From contig NC_090440.1 of assembly GCF_031143425.1 (NCBI RefSeq), positions 1,269,249,123 to 1,269,313,122 on the forward strand: a stretch of DNA of 64,000 nucleotides, read 5' to 3'. The position numbers and the translations under genes are program-made. Positions 44,481 to 57,016 of the stretch are shown here, piece after piece (the stretch's first letter is position 1; each line of letters opens with the position of its first letter). Source of the stretch: Pleurodeles waltl (taxonomy: Eukaryota > Chordata > Amphibia > Caudata > Salamandridae). Below the pieces are notes generated by a model. It was not told the origin of the DNA. It ran no database searches and saw only the letters and a program-made list of their open reading frames with translations.

Positions 44481-45608
44481 ATGTGTCAAGCCTTTTAATG
44501 AAAACCTGTAGTACTAGCATCTAAATGTATTCAGAGACTGTAAGGGAAATATCATCTGGCATAAAGTGCTTTAGGGAGAGGTGGCAGAAATCAAGACAAT
44601 CTGCTACGGGCTTATGTGATACATACACTAGGATATCAGCGTGTTGGAATACACATTGTAGGGAATTTAATGGCTGATGAAGTAGCCAAATCTGTAGTCA
44701 TGACTGCAACATTAACTGCAATTACTCGTTCCCATATGAGGGTGGATGAAGAAATACTGGGTGCTGTAAATGCTTCAGCTAATGGTACCCCATTACCAAA
44801 AGCATATCCAGCAAAATATTCCTACCACTTAAGTGCCCAAAACATTCTTATGTAACCAGTCTTGGGGTGGGGGATCAGATGATCCCTAACCAAGATCATA
44901 AGCTAGAATTCATTAAAGCAGCCCATGAGGGGGTTGCATCTGCCCATGCTGGTATGGCTGCCACAGTTTCCATGCTACGAAAATGACATTAGTGGCATGG
45001 TCTGTTCCTTAGTTGTGACATCTGCCAACAAATTAAAGATTCCAATGCTATGCGCCCACCACAGACACCCCTCTTATTTTCCAACAAGCCTCTACAGCGT
45101 TTTCACTTGGACCATTGCAGCCCTTTGAATTCAGATGGTGCATTCAAGAACATCCTACTTCCTGTAGATTCTTGTTCCAGATTTCTTTGGGCACATCAAT
45201 TGGCTGACGCTCCCACTGCTATTATAGATTTCCAAGTCTTCATTGGGTCATATTCCCGGTAGCGCCCTTACGTCAGGACACTGCTAGGCCATATTACAGG
45301 TCGTAATACAGCTGGCGGAGTCCTTCTGGTGGGGGGGCAGTGGTGGAATCACCCATGAGCCTTCGCCTGCCAGCATGACTACTGCAAGATTTCCACCCAA
45401 AATGTGGCGTAAATCCTCCAGTACTCATAATATGATGGCAGTCTTCTAGCACCCATAGCTTTGGCAGTCTTTCAAAAAGACCACCAAAATCATAATGAGG
45501 GCCCAAATGTGCTCAGTATCCCTTCAATTGCAAAATGTAACATTTGGCAAAGTTTAGTGAATCACACAGAAGAACAGCTCAATGGTATGGTTAAGAATGG
45601 GACATTTA
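44481..45608 (+). pseudogene. retrovirus-like pol fragment (RNase H end and integrase), copy 1
   Basis: An old endogenous retrovirus-like fragment. A C-terminal RNase H segment (GNLMADEVAK, near 44660-44690) is followed by an integrase zinc-binding segment (His residues near 44920-44950, CDICQQIK at 45014-45037) and the start of an integrase core (DHCSPLNSDGAF near 45112 and DSCSRFLWAHQL near 45169). It is broken by stops and frame changes (for example TAA at about 44854) and by a 217-bp MITE at 45287-45503; the last piece (45504-45608) resembles later integrase. The retroviral-type RNase H and the lack of similarity to elements A and B separate it from those. No gag, env or LTR is visible. 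Confidence 0.6.
45287..45503. mobile_element. 217-bp MITE in the retrovirus-like fragment
   Basis: Starts GGCCATATTACAGGTCGTAA and ends CATAATGAGGGCC, imperfect inverted termini of the GGCC(C)TCATTA type, with CTA and CAA flanks as a probable 3-bp duplication. Interior has GGCGGAG and GGTGGTCTTTTTG-type blocks common to the GC-rich MITEs. Copy 2 is at 63214-63431. Confidence 0.7.
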
Positions 45609-46840
45609 GGCCCTCATTACAACATTGGTGGTAAATGCCGTCTACCGCCGTGTTGACAGCCGGCAACACACTGTGACCGTGGTGGTATACCGCTATGGTT
45701 ATTATGATCCACACATAGAAATCCGCCACTATACAGACACCCACACAAGTCCGCCAGCCCAAAGGTCAATGATAAACTGGCGGTACCAAAACCCACAACA
45801 TTACGCCAACAGAAATACGCCTACAGCATCATGACCCACGAATCACTGCTGCAGTCATTCAACCATGGTAAACCATTGGTGGTAGAGACCACCGCGCTCA
45901 TAATACACACACACTAACAAAACAGCACCACATTGGACAATTCAAACTACACACACCTGACACACATACACACACCACACCCACACACCCACAGCACTAT
46001 AAAACACATACCCACATTACCCACAACCCTTTACAACCCAAGGAATTTGACAACTGAGAGAGAGACAAGCCAGGAGCACCCTCTGAATCTAAGCCACAGA
46101 ACCCTATCACCCATGCACCATCTACGCACCTCACACCCCAACACATCACCCCACGCACCCTCACACATACCACTCACACTACACCCATGGCACCCCTAAG
46201 ACACCCCAGGAGGACTGCTGTGCGACAGGGGGAGGACAGGCCCAGGAACTCACTCTCCACGAGGCACTTGCAGGGATCCTGGGAGCATACCACCAATCCA
46301 GGAAGCACATGGGCCAGATACTGTACAAGTTGCAGGAGACCCAGCAGCTGCAGGAGAGACAGTACCTGGGGATCAGGGAGGACCTGAAACACATCCATAC
46401 CACCCTGGTCACCATTGCAGGGGGACTAGCTGACATGGCCAACACCATGAGGGAGGCAGTGGCACACCAACGGGCCCCTGACACAGGCCACACCGAAGAA
46501 CAGCCCTCCACCTCTGCCAGCGCTAGTGGACATGAGGCCCCACCACAGGACCAACAGGTTACCAGCACCTCACCCCCCGCAGAAGAAGAACGTCCCCGCA
46601 AACGGTCCCTGTGATCCAAGCAGAAGCCAGAGAACATTGCCAAGACCCCCGCCAGGAAATAAGACTCTCCTGATTGTCACCCCTGTGTCCCACTCTGTCA
46701 CTCTGTCCACCGTGAACTGCCATTGCTCTCCTTCCTACGCCCCCTTGGACAATGCACCTGTGATACAAAAAGACTGGACTCTACCCTGGACTTTCCTTCA
46801 TCAGCAACACCACCCATTGCAATACCCCCTCCACTTATTA
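45609..46840 (+). mobile_element. Harbinger deletion derivative related to H1, right end lost at the duplication junction
   Basis: Begins GGCCCTCATTACAAC at 45609 after TTA (45606-45608). It then follows the reverse-complemented order of H1: a subterminal GC part, CA-rich leader, a fused remnant of the Myb2-type gene and its 3' flank. It stops at 46840 where copy 2 of the duplication begins inside a different Harbinger (H3). No right terminus is present. Confidence 0.75.
46187..46614 (+). pseudogene. internally deleted Myb2-type gene (start fused to coiled-coil tail)
   Basis: Starts ATG 46187 with MAPLRHPR, as in Myb2 of H1 (MAPQRHPR), then jumps near 46210 directly to the RTAVRQG segment that in H1 lies in the middle of exon 2. 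The Myb domain, intron and acidic region are therefore gone. A one-base shift near 46240 follows. The tail reads in frame from about 46241 to TGA 46612-46614: GAYHQSRKHMGQILYKLQ, a Gln/Leu-rich coiled coil, then a STSASASGHEAPPQDQQ linker and a basic end RPRKRSL. It cannot bind DNA through a Myb fold. It is a noncoding passenger unless the tail alone is made. Confidence 0.75.
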
Positions 46841-47246
46841 TGTCCTTGGGCTGAGGTGTCCATCCTTGCTCAGGTGTGCTGCCTCCTTCAGAGTGCTACT
46901 CTGTGTGGCTGGGCTGCTCTCTCTCTGGATGCTGGTTTGGGTGGCACCTGAAACTGCCTGGGATGACTCACTTCCTGCTTGTGATGTCATCAGGCACCTC
47001 CAGGTGTGCTTTCTCTGAACTTCTCGCAATTTGCAATTATTTACTGAATTGGTAAAAAATCGCAATTTGCGAAAATGCAAATTGCGATTCAGTAAATGGG
47101 CCTCGCAAACCACAAATAGTGATTTTTAAGCAATCGCTAATTCCAAATTGCAATTTTGTTACATGTCCAATTGCGACTCGGAAATAGCGATTTCTTAAAA
47201 ATCGCTATTTGCAATTCGCAAAGCCATTTTTTCATACTTATGGCCC
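46841..47246. repeat. right-end remnant of Harbinger H3 in copy 2
   Basis: Matches 28644-29049: the first codons of the H3 Myb gene (46863-46841), its upstream region, palindromes near 47030-47090, and the terminus ending GGCCC at 47246 followed by AAT. Confidence 0.9.
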
Positions 47247-49971
47247 AATATGCCAAAAGTATCTCAGAGGATATACTCCCTTAGGAGGTAAGTAATATAC
47301 ACAAAATATACACACAAACCTAAATCAGGTAAGTAAACAGTTAGAAAAGTAGTGCAAACACTATAGAACATATTAGAATGCAATAGGAGACAATAGGCCT
47401 AGGGGCAACACAAACCATATACTCCAAAAGTGGAATGCGAACCACAAATGGACCCCAGACCTAGTGTAGTGTGTAGAGGGTCGCAGGGAGGGTAAGAAAA
47501 CACTAAGGGTGTCCAAGATACCCCACCCCAAGACCCTGAAAAGTAGGAGTAAAGTTACCCTACTAGCCCAGAAAGACAGTAAAGTCGAGATAGGGGATTC
47601 TGCAAAGACAACAACTGACTGCAAAGCACTGAAGATGTATTCCTGGACCTGAGGACCTGCAAAGGAAGGGGACCAAGTCCAAGAGTCAAGCAAGTGCCCG
47701 GTGGGGGAGGGGGCAAGAGCCCACTAAACCCCAGATGAAGGTGCAAAAAAAAGGGCTGCCTCTGGGTGGAATAAGCCAAAGATTCTGCAACAACGGAAGG
47801 TGTCAGGAACATCTTCTTTGGTCAGAAGATGTCCCAGGGCATGCTGGAGGATTCAGAGTTGCTTCTACGCAGAAAGACCACAAACAAGTCTTGCTAGCTC
47901 CAAGAGTCGCGGTTGAAGGTTTGGGTGCTGCCAGGGCCCAGGAAGGACCAGGAGGTCGCCCCTTGGAGGAGGGGACAGAGGGGGTGCTCAGCAGCACAAA
48001 GAGCCCACACAGAAGCAGGCAGCACCCGCAGAAGTACCTGAACAGGCATTCAGAGGATCTGAGCACGGTGGTCATCTCAGCACAACAAAAGAGGGTCCCA
48101 CGAAGTCGGAGGTCAACTCAGTGAGTTGGACAATGCAGGAAAGAGTGCTGGGGACCTGGGCTGTGCTGTGCATGAAGGAAGTCTTGCAAAAGTGCACAGA
48201 AGTCCAGAAGCTGCAGTTCATGCAGTACACAGCATTACTGTCTGGCGTGGGGATGCAAGAACTTACCTCCACCAAATTTGGACAGAAGGACCACTGGACT
48301 GTCGGGGTCACTTGGATCCAGCTCCTGTGTTCCAGGGGCCACGCTCGTCAAGATGAGAGGGATCCCAGAGGACCGGTGATGCAAAAATTTGGTGCCTGCA
48401 TTGGCGGGGGAAGATTCCGTTGACCCACTGGAGATTTCTTCTTGGTTTCCAGTGCAGGGTGAAGGCAGACAGCCCTCAGAGCATGCACCACCAGGAAACA
48501 GTTGAGAAAGCCGGCAGGATGAGGCACTACAATGTTGCTGGCAGTCTTCTTGCTACTTTGTTGTGGTTTTGCAGGTGTCCTGGAGCAGTCAGCGGTCGAT
48601 CCTTGGCAGAAGTCAAAGAGAGAAGTGCAGAGGAACTCTGATGAGCTCTTGCATTCGTCATCTGACGAGAAACAAACAGGAGAGACCCCAAATAGGCCTC
48701 AGAGGAGGACTGGCTAGCTCACCAGGTAAGACCCTATCAGGAGGGGTCTCTGACGTCACCTGTTGGCACTGGCCACTCAGAGGTCTCCATTGTGCCCTCA
48801 CACCTCTGCATTCAAGATGGCAGATGTCTGGGACACACTGGAGGAGCTCTGGGCACCACCCCTGCAGTGGTGATGGACAGGGGAGTGGTCACTCCCCTTT
48901 CCTTTGTCCAGTTTTGTGCCAGAGCAGGGGCTGGGGGCTCCCTGAACCGTTGTAGACTGGCTTATGCAAGGAGGGCACCATCTGTGCCCTTCAAAGCATT
49001 TTCAGAGGATGGGAGAGGATACTTCTCCCCAACCCTTAACACCTATTTCCAAAGGAAAAGGGTGTAACACCCTCTCTCAGAGGACATCCTTTGTTCTGCC
49101 TTCCTGGGACTGTGCTGCCCAGAACCCAGGAGGGCAGAAACCTGTCTGAGGGTTGGCAGCAGTGGTAGCTGCATAGAAAACCCCAGAGACCTCGTTTGGC
49201 AGTACCCGGGGACCATGCTGGAGCCCCGGGGATGCATGGAATTGTCCCCCCAATACCAGAATGGTATCGGGGGGACAATTCCATGATCCTAGACATGTTA
49301 CATGGCCATGTTTGGAGTTACCATTTTGAAGCTACACATATGTATTGACCTATATGTAGTTCACACGTGTAATGGTGTCCCTGCACTCACAAAGTCCAGG
49401 GAATTTGCCCTGAACAATGTTGGGGTACTTTGGCTAGTGCCAGGGTGCCCTCACACTAGGTAACTTTGCACCTAACCTTCACTAAGTGAGGGTTAGACAT
49501 ATAGGTGACTTTTAAGTTACTGAAGTGCAGTGTAAAATGGCTGTGAAATAACATGGACGTTATTTCACTCAGGCTGCAGTGGCAGTCCTGTGTAAGAATT
49601 GTCTAAGCTCCCTATGGGTGGCAAAAGAAATGCTGCAGCCTATAGGGATCTCCTGGAACCCCCATACACTTGGGTACCGAGGTACCATATACTAGGGAAT
49701 TTAAAGGGTGTTTCAGTGTGCCAATCAGAATTGGTAATAATAGTCACTAGCCTGCAGTGACAATTTTAAAAGCAGAGAGAGCATAAAAACTGAGGTTGTG
49801 GTTAGCAGAGCCTCTATGATACAGTTAGGTACCACACAGGGAACACATACAGGGCACAACTTATGAGCACTGGGGTCCTGGCTAGCAGGATCCCAGTGAC
49901 ACAGGCAGAAATAAACATACATATAAGTAAAAATGGGGGTAACATGCCAGGCAAGATGGTACTTTCCTACA
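47247..49971 (-). repeat. minus-strand solo LTR, copy 2 (part)
   Basis: Matches 29050-31746, ending TTCCTACA at 49971. It includes an extra 26-27 bp near 49081-49107 (AGGACATCCTTTGTTCTG) absent from copy 1. Several short open frames are conserved between copies but also between noncoding LTRs. Confidence 0.9.
49235..49285. repeat. hairpin in LTR, copy 2 (one mismatch)
   Basis: Same inverted repeat as 31010-31060, with T to C at the base corresponding to 31043. Confidence 0.85.
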
Positions 49972-51040
49972 CTCATCCCATCCCTCAGGCTGATGAGCTG
50001 ATTGACCAGTTAGGAGCAGTCCAGAACTTCAGTACCTTTTAACCTCACATCAGGGTACTGGCAACATAAGGAGCCAAGGAGAGGTCAGCCTTCTCTACCC
50101 TAGAGGACCACTATCAGTTTAGACTGATGTCCTTTTGATTGAAGAACCTTCCCGCCAAATTCCAGAGGTTGGTTAAGCAAGTCCTTGCTGGGTTGGAGGT
50201 CTACTCAGCTGCTAATCTGGATGATATTGCCATCTTCAGTAACAGCTGGGAAGACCACCTCTTTCACCTAAGGAAAGTGCTTCAGGCCCTGCAATAGGCA
50301 TTCCTGACTATCAGAGCCAGCAAGTGCCAGATAGGGCTCGGTTGGTGGTGTACTTGGGACACCTGGTGGGCGCGGTAAGGTGCAGCCCCTCCAGGCTAAG
50401 ATTGACACTATCTTGGCCCAGAAGCCCCCAAAACCCAGACCGAGGTCAGAGCATTTCTGGGCCTCACTGGGTACTATAGGAGGTTTGTCAAATGATAGAG
50501 TAACATTGTTACCCCCCTCACTATGCTGACTTCGCAAAAGCAGCCCTGAAACATGATTTGAACTGAGGCATGCCAAAAGCATTTGACTCCCTGAAACAAG
50601 CTGTGTGCACTGCCCCTGTGCTCAATGCCCCTGACTTCTCAAAGGAGTCCGTCATTCAGACAGATGACTCAGAACATGGCATAGCGACAGTTATATCACA
50701 GCTCAATGAAGAAGGCCTGGGCCAACCTTAGCCCTAATTTCCAGGAGGTTTCTTCACCAGGAACAGAGGCAGAGTGCTATTAAGAGAAAAGATTTTGCTG
50801 TGGTTTGGGCCCTGAAAATGTTGAGGCCATAGCTGTTTGGCACTCACTTCTTGATTCACACTGACCACAGGCCCCTCAGATGGCTCATGTAAGTGAGTGG
50901 TGAAAATCCAACACTGTTGAGATAGTCTACCTCCCTACAGGTATGGACCGCAGGTTGGAACACAGACCTAGGGTAGACCACGGAAATGCTGATGGTCTAT
51001 GTAAGTTTTTCCCCCTTAGTGATGAGAACTCCATAGAGGT
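49972..51040 (+). pseudogene. RT (C-terminal part) and RNase H of element A, copy 2
   Basis: Near-identical to 31747-32815 with the same stops and shifts, for example NLDDIAIFS near 50214 and the LGLTGYYRRF motif near 50458. Shared lesions show that decay preceded the duplication. A few substitutions differ (GGATG to GGAGG near 50746). Confidence 0.85.
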
Positions 51041-53201
51041 TGGGTAGATCTCAGCCAGTTTCAGCTGGAGGGACACATATTGGACCTGGCATCCGTAGAG
51101 TGGTCTTACCAAGGACATTTTGCCTTTCAACTTCTGTTTTTAGCTGTATCTGTTTGTTGGCCTTAGGACTCCAAGCACTTTACTACTGCTAACCATTGCT
51201 CAAGTGCATGTTCTTCTTCTGTAAACATGGTAACTTTGGTGTATCAACAATTGGCATATCTAATTTGTTTGCAAGTCCCTTGTAAAATGGTATCCCCTAT
51301 AAATCCCGGGCCAGTACATTAAATGCTACTAGTGGGGTTGCAGCTCTGATTGTACCACCTTCTTACTCATCCCTGTAAACATGTCTCAGGCCTGCTAGTG
51401 CAGAGCCTGTGTGTACAGTTCACTGTCACTTCGACTTGCCATTTAAAACCTCTTGCCAAACCTTAAATTCCCCTTTTCTTACATATAGGTCACCACTAAG
51501 GTAGGCCCTGGATAGCCCATAGGGCAGGGCGCTATGTAAGTAAAAGGCAGGACATGTACTTTTAGATTTTACATGTCCTGGCGATGAAAAGCTCCCAAAG
51601 TAATTATTTCTTACTGTGAAGCCTGATTCTCTCATAGGCCAGCATAGGAAATTACTTAATACACTTTTAAGCTGTAATTCCTGATCAGAAAGATGTAGCT
51701 ATATCATTTTTCATTTCATTGGAATTGTAATGTTGAATTCTCTTTACTGTAAACTTCAATTTATTATTACTTTTTTGGAAATGCCACTTTTAGAAGGTGG
51801 GCAACTCTCTGCTTTTAATGCTTGTGTGAACCAACTTGTCTCCAATACGTATCTTGTCTGGGCTGGGTGAAAGCTACATTTGTGCATTCCCTTCAGACAC
51901 CCATAACACGTGATACACAACTACATCTGCATTCATCTGCATACTATACTGATGATTCTTTCTGGGTAGGGACGATGGGAAGGGCTCACACGTACACTTA
52001 AAAATATATTGACCTTAGCCCCACACAAATGACTGACCACAACCACTGATTGTCTGGAGCCATGGCTGGGCTGAAAGGGGGACCTGTTCACTTCAAAGAG
52101 ATTATTTGAAGTCATGCCCCACATCAAGGACACTTTTAAGTATAAGTGCCAGGTCTCCGAGCCCTTTAAATCAGATCACTACTGGTCTTGGAAAGAACTC
52201 TGCTTAAGTACAGTCTGCTGTGCTGTAAGGATTGCCACCCTACCTGGTCTGTCTATTCCAATGAACCGTTTCTCTGCATTGTGAGCTGCCCGGCTGCCTA
52301 TTGATCTCTGCCCTGCTGAGGACAAGGACTGGACCCAACGTGCTGAACGAGAGTGTCTCCAAAGGCTTGCTGGCTTGGCCCCTGTTCTTCTGCAGTTTCA
52401 GGGACATAAAATACTTCTTGCAAGTCTCCTGGTGCATCTGGACTCTGCCATCTGTGAGTCCTACCCTTGTCTGAGGTGCCCTCTCCAGTTCTGGGCCTCA
52501 AATGTGGGATCTGCAGCTGAACCATGCAAAAATCGACACATCACCAGAGTGTCTGAGAAAAATTGGTGCATTGCTCATCGCCGGTGACACAGTAGCTTCC
52601 CAATGACAATGGATTCACAGACTGCATGACAATGATGCTCTGTGCGGATCTATGATGATGCATCCCATTCACTTCCCCGGAGCCCGACCGCAACGCAGTG
52701 TCCCGAATGTGGAAAAAATATTGACGCATCATGCCCTCGCTGTCGACGCATTGCTTCGTCAAAGGTGTAGCTGGCCTACCCTCCATAAGGTCGGCCTGGA
52801 ATTTGGATTTTCACCAGTCCCTTGTGACTTCAAGTAAACTTTTGACCCCTAGTGACTTCTAAGCACTGTTTTCACGTCTCATCTTTAGAAATTCATATCT
52901 TGAGTTCTACTAATTGGACCTTTGCCATTTTTATATTGTTTTACTCAGATAAATATTCTCTATTTTGCTAAACTAGTGAATAGTATTTTTGTGATATCTT
53001 TATTGAGTTACTATATTCTAAGTGTGTTGCACAACACTTTAGACATTGCCTCTTAAGTTAAGCCTGACTGATCTGTGCCCATCTACCAAAGAGTGAGCAC
53101 AGGTTAATTGAGGGAGTATATCTGACTTACCCTCATTAGAATTATGGTTTCCACTTAGACAGGGTGCATACCTAACCAACTAGAGACCCAGTTTTAAAAC
53201 A
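51041..53201 (+). repeat. LTR shared by A and B, copy 2 (complete form)
   Basis: Corresponds to 32816-34505 but retains 469 bp (52000-52468) lost from copy 1. Ends AAACA at 53201, then C and TGG of the primer-binding site. At about 2.16 kb it gives the better size estimate for this LTR. Confidence 0.8.
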
Positions 53202-53409
53202 CTGGAGATCAGCAGTGAGAGCAGGACTTGTGTTTGTGCAGTACCTTACACTAATTTGGTGTACTCTACCACCTACATCTAGACCGATTTGAGTTGATGG
53301 TCTCTAATCCCCATTGGCAATTTTTCCACTCTATCTGATTGGTATTTTTAATTTTTCAACTCTTCCTCATTGGCATATTTTCTTTTCTATAAATTGGAGG
53401 TCCCACAAC

Positions 53410-54812
53410 TGCACCTATAAACCAGGATTTTGAGTTGGTCAATCTGGAGAGGTATACAGTGACCCAGATCAAGAATTCTTGCAAGACATTTGGGGTTTCT
53501 ACCAAAGGCTTCAACAGGAAGTAGAGCTGCAAAAAGGTCCTAAGGGCCTGGAAAGAAGCTAGGAATGCAGCACAGCAGAACCCTGAATAGAATGTTGTAG
53601 AAACAGAGGATGAGGAGGAGCTGGACCAGGATTCAGTGGAGACTCTGGGATTGACTGTGGGCCAAGAGGAGGACACCTTGCAAAGAGAAGTGATTCTTTC
53701 CAGGCCGGGGAGCAGCATTTCCTCTAGGAGCCTGTCACCAGAGGAGCTGGCAGACAGGGGGGAAGAGAGAAGGTTAAATATGTAGCTGGCTAAGCTAATT
53801 GTCCATGGAGGAAAATAAAATTATGTTGGCCCAGGAGTTGAGCCTGAGAGAGCTGAATATCAAAGCCAAGATGGTGGCAGCAATTCTCAGTGCCCTCTGA
53901 CAGTAGGGTCCACATACCCAAGGATCTAATGTCTGACTTTGTGGTGGGAGACAACATAGATGGTTTGAGGCCTGTGAGGCCACTCTACAGATGCATAGGA
54001 TCCCTGAGGAGAATTGGGGAGCTAGTCTGTGGAGGCACACTCATATTGAGGGGAGGGACCCTCTACTGGACCTAGAAGGGAGAGAAAGGATGAGTTATCC
54101 CCCAGTGAAGGAGGCCCTACTCAGGAAGTTTAGTCGGAGTCCAGAAAAGTATAGAAAAAAGTTTAGGGACATTCACAAGCTATCCCAACAGATCTGGGCA
54201 GATGGTGCAGGTTATTTTTGCAAGGCACTGGGTGGTTGGGTGAAGGGGAGTGAGGCAAACAGTTATTAGGGAATGTACAAATTGTTTGCAACAAAGCACC
54301 TGTTCAGTCTTTGCTTTACAGATCTGCACCAACACCTTTTTGTCAGTAAGCTCACTGACTCCAGGAAGCTTGCTAAGGAGGCGGACTGCTGGGTCAGCAC
54401 CAGGGTCAACAAGAAGGTATCTGGGGGGAATCACACAAAGGTGGACAGGGTCCTCACCAGAAGAAGGGGGGGGGGCAAAAAGAGTAAGGGGTTCTCTAAT
54501 GGACAGCAAGCTAGTTATGTGGGTAAGGGTGCCTTTCCCCCTGCTGAGAAGAAAAATAAGTGGTTCCCTGAAAGTAAGGCCCATATTTATACTTTTTTAG
54601 CACCGCATTAGCGCCGCTTTTTGACGTAAAAACGGTGCAAACTTACAAAATACAATTGTATTTTGTAAGTTTGCGCTGATTTTGCGTAAAAAAATAACGC
54701 AAATGCAGCGCTAAAAACTATAAATATGGGCCTAAGTCTGCATAGAAGGTTCCTATGAAGTGTTATGAGTGTCAGCAAGAAGGTCTCTGCAAGCAAGATG
54801 CCAAGAGTCGCA
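53410..54812 (+). pseudogene. gag of element B, copy 2
   Basis: Matches 34714-36115 with the same lesions plus small differences: the G-run at 54465-54475 has a different length, which changes which frame stays open after it, and a base is lost at about 53520 (AAGGTAGAG to AAGTAGAG). SCAN-like LTDSRKLAKEADCW near 54350-54400 and the zinc-knuckle remnant near 54757-54800 are retained. MITE 54578-54732 is nested inside. Confidence 0.75.
54578..54732. mobile_element. 155-bp fold-back MITE, copy 2
   Basis: Same element as 35883-36037, TAA at 54575-54577 and 54733-54735. The central 38-bp palindrome is preserved. Confidence 0.9.
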
Positions 54813-55755
54813 AGTGGGCGTAACCCTCCTCTGGTGGACAGTCACTGGCATTGACTAGTGTAACACTTGGGAAGGAGATTGTCCCACATGGCTTTGGGGA
54901 GAGTGTAGGAAGAGTGTAAAGGTTACCCTAGTGTCCCAGGATGACAGAGAGATGGTGTAGAAAACTCACATACCTGATAATACTAGAACGTATAGTCAGT
55001 AATTTACCATCAATGGGCAGAGGTTGGAGGCTCTGAGACACACAGGAGCCAGCATGATGACTGTTAGATGTTATCTGGTGTCTTCAGAGCAGGTAGAATC
55101 TAATGTTTTCCACCAAGTTGTTGCTGCTGACAATCGTGAAAGCCACTACCCAGTGGCTCTGGTTACCCTTGAGGGAAGTCTCAGGTCTGTTTAAGGTAGC
55201 TGTGACTGCATCCAGGTCTGTGGATTTTTCTGCTGGGCAATGATCTGGAGCACACCATCTGGAAGGAGGAGGAGTTCAGGTCACACTTTAGAATGTTGGT
55301 TTGCCTGAATGGGTCTGCCTGACCGCACTGTCCATGGCAGCTCGAGAGGGTGATTAAAGGAACTGGGGCCTGGAAGAGTGGCCCAGGATCCTGTATGAAG
55401 AAAAGCAAGGGGTGTGGGAATCCCCCCCCTGAGATTCCCACAGTGTGGAAGGAGGCTTAACCTGAGGGAGAGCCCCCGGTACCTCCAGGGGAGGAAGTGA
55501 TCGAACTGTGGAACCTGTCTGAGCTGTCCAACTGACAACAGGAAGGGGGTCCCATCAGGGAGGAGTTCTGTAAGGCATAGAAGGAGTGCCTTACTCATGC
55601 TTAGGTCCAGGCAGCTGGTGACGCCTCTGGTAAGCACCTGTTCTACTGGGAGAATGATCTCCTGTATAGTGAGCCTAAAGCTTCTGAGCCTGGTGCAACC
55701 CTTGTGTTGGTGGTCCTACAGTGCTACAGGGCCTTCCTACTGGGTCTGGCTCATT
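54813..55755 (+). pseudogene. protease and integrase remnant of element B, copy 2
   Basis: Matches 36116-37048 (HTGAS near 55037, AFLLGLAHCAGDD near 55729). It has a 12-bp insertion (GGGAAGGAGATT, about 54869-54880) relative to copy 1. Confidence 0.65.
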
Positions 55756-55911
55756 GTGCTGGCGATGACTGATGAGCTCCTGAATTACAGTAACCCACCT
55801 TTGCGAATTCATTTATGTGAGAGTCCTCGGAGAGTTACAATTCTGTACTTACTTATAGACAAAGATTGTTTTGCGAAAACCTAAGGAACAATTTACTCAA
55901 TTTATTTTGTT

Positions 55912-56257
55912 AAAACTTGTAGGAATGCCAAGTCAAAGTTAATTTATAGAACATATTTATTCTGAGATGTGATAACAGAGCTTTTGGAAAGGATGTCATG
56001 TCAAAGTTAATTTACAGAAAGGTAATTAAAGTATTTTCTTTTTAAGAAGGTCAAGTCAAAGTTAATTAATAGAAACATACTATTTCTAAGATGTGATAAA
56101 ATAGCCTTTTTGAAATAATATCAAGCCAAAGTTAATTTATAGAAACAGAATATTTCTGAGATGTGATAAAAGAGCATTTTCTAAAGAATGTCAAGTCGAA
56201 GTTAATTTATAGCAACAGACCATTTTTGAGATGTGATAAAACAGTGTTTTGATAGAC
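55912..56257. repeat. about 70-bp minisatellite, copy 2
   Basis: Five units as at 37205-37550, with the same short second interval; no change in unit number between copies. Confidence 0.85.
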
Positions 56258-56411
56258 TTAATCAGAGAATCAGAGAACATTCATGTATTTTTGAGAAAAG
56301 AAAACACAAGTGAATTTGCAAGGTGCAGAAATGCTTGAAATCAACCAGTACTTTCATTTTTGGTAAATATTATTTTGGTGATTTTTGTCTTCTGGTATTT
56401 TAAAAGACTAT

Positions 56412-57016
56412 GGCCCTCATTACAACTTTGGCGGGCAGCAAGCGCCGCCTGCCAAGTTGTATCCGCCGCGCGGCCGCCAATGTGGCTGCACTCCTGCGGT
56501 GGCCATTTTGAGAACCCCGCTGGGCCGGCGGGCGGAAACCTAGTTTCCCGCCCGCCGGCCCAGCTGGGATGTCGGCCGCAACACGGTAGATGGCTCTAAA
56601 TGGACCAGCGGTATTGCGGCAGTGCGACGGGTGAAGTTGCACCCGCCGTGCTTTTCACTGTCTGCTATGCAGACAGTGAAAAGCTCCATGGGGCAGTGCA
56701 GGGGCCCCAGGGGCCCCATGACTTCCCTTTCCATCAGCCTTTACATGGCGGTTCATACCGCCATGAAAAGGCTGGCGGGAGGGGGACTCGTAATCCCCTG
56801 GGCAGCGCTGCAAGCAGCGCTGCCCTGGGTGATTACAACCGCTGGGACCAAAGTGGCGGGAAACTGCTGGGGCCAAAGTGACGGGAAACCGCCGGTCCTG
56901 GCGGTGCGACCGCAGCGGTCGTAATTCCAAAGAAAGCACCGGCAGCCAGCCTGTTGGCAGTGCTTCGGACGAAACAGCCCTGGCGGTCTTTGACCGCCAG
57001 GGTTGTAATGAGGGCC
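56412..57016. mobile_element. 605-bp Harbinger-type MITE, copy 2
   Basis: Same as 37705-38309, termini GGCCCTCATTACAAC and GTTGTAATGAGGGCC. Same length, with scattered CpG-type substitutions. Confidence 0.9.

Larger units (their letters stand above)
28644..46840 (+). repeat. 18,197-bp direct tandem duplication, copy 1
   Basis: The sequence from 28644 (TGTCCTTGGGCTGAGG) reappears at 46841 in the same orientation and continues to the window end. Matching positions are offset by 18,197 at the start, 18,225 by 31750, 18,694 by 34100, 18,707 by 37000-39490 and 17,926 at 44100-45500. Only scattered substitutions separate the copies by eye. Relative to copy 2, copy 1 lacks 469 bp at 33774 (an LTR-internal deletion ending in CTT microhomology), about 26 bp near 30885 and 12 bp near 36179. 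Confidence 0.95.
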
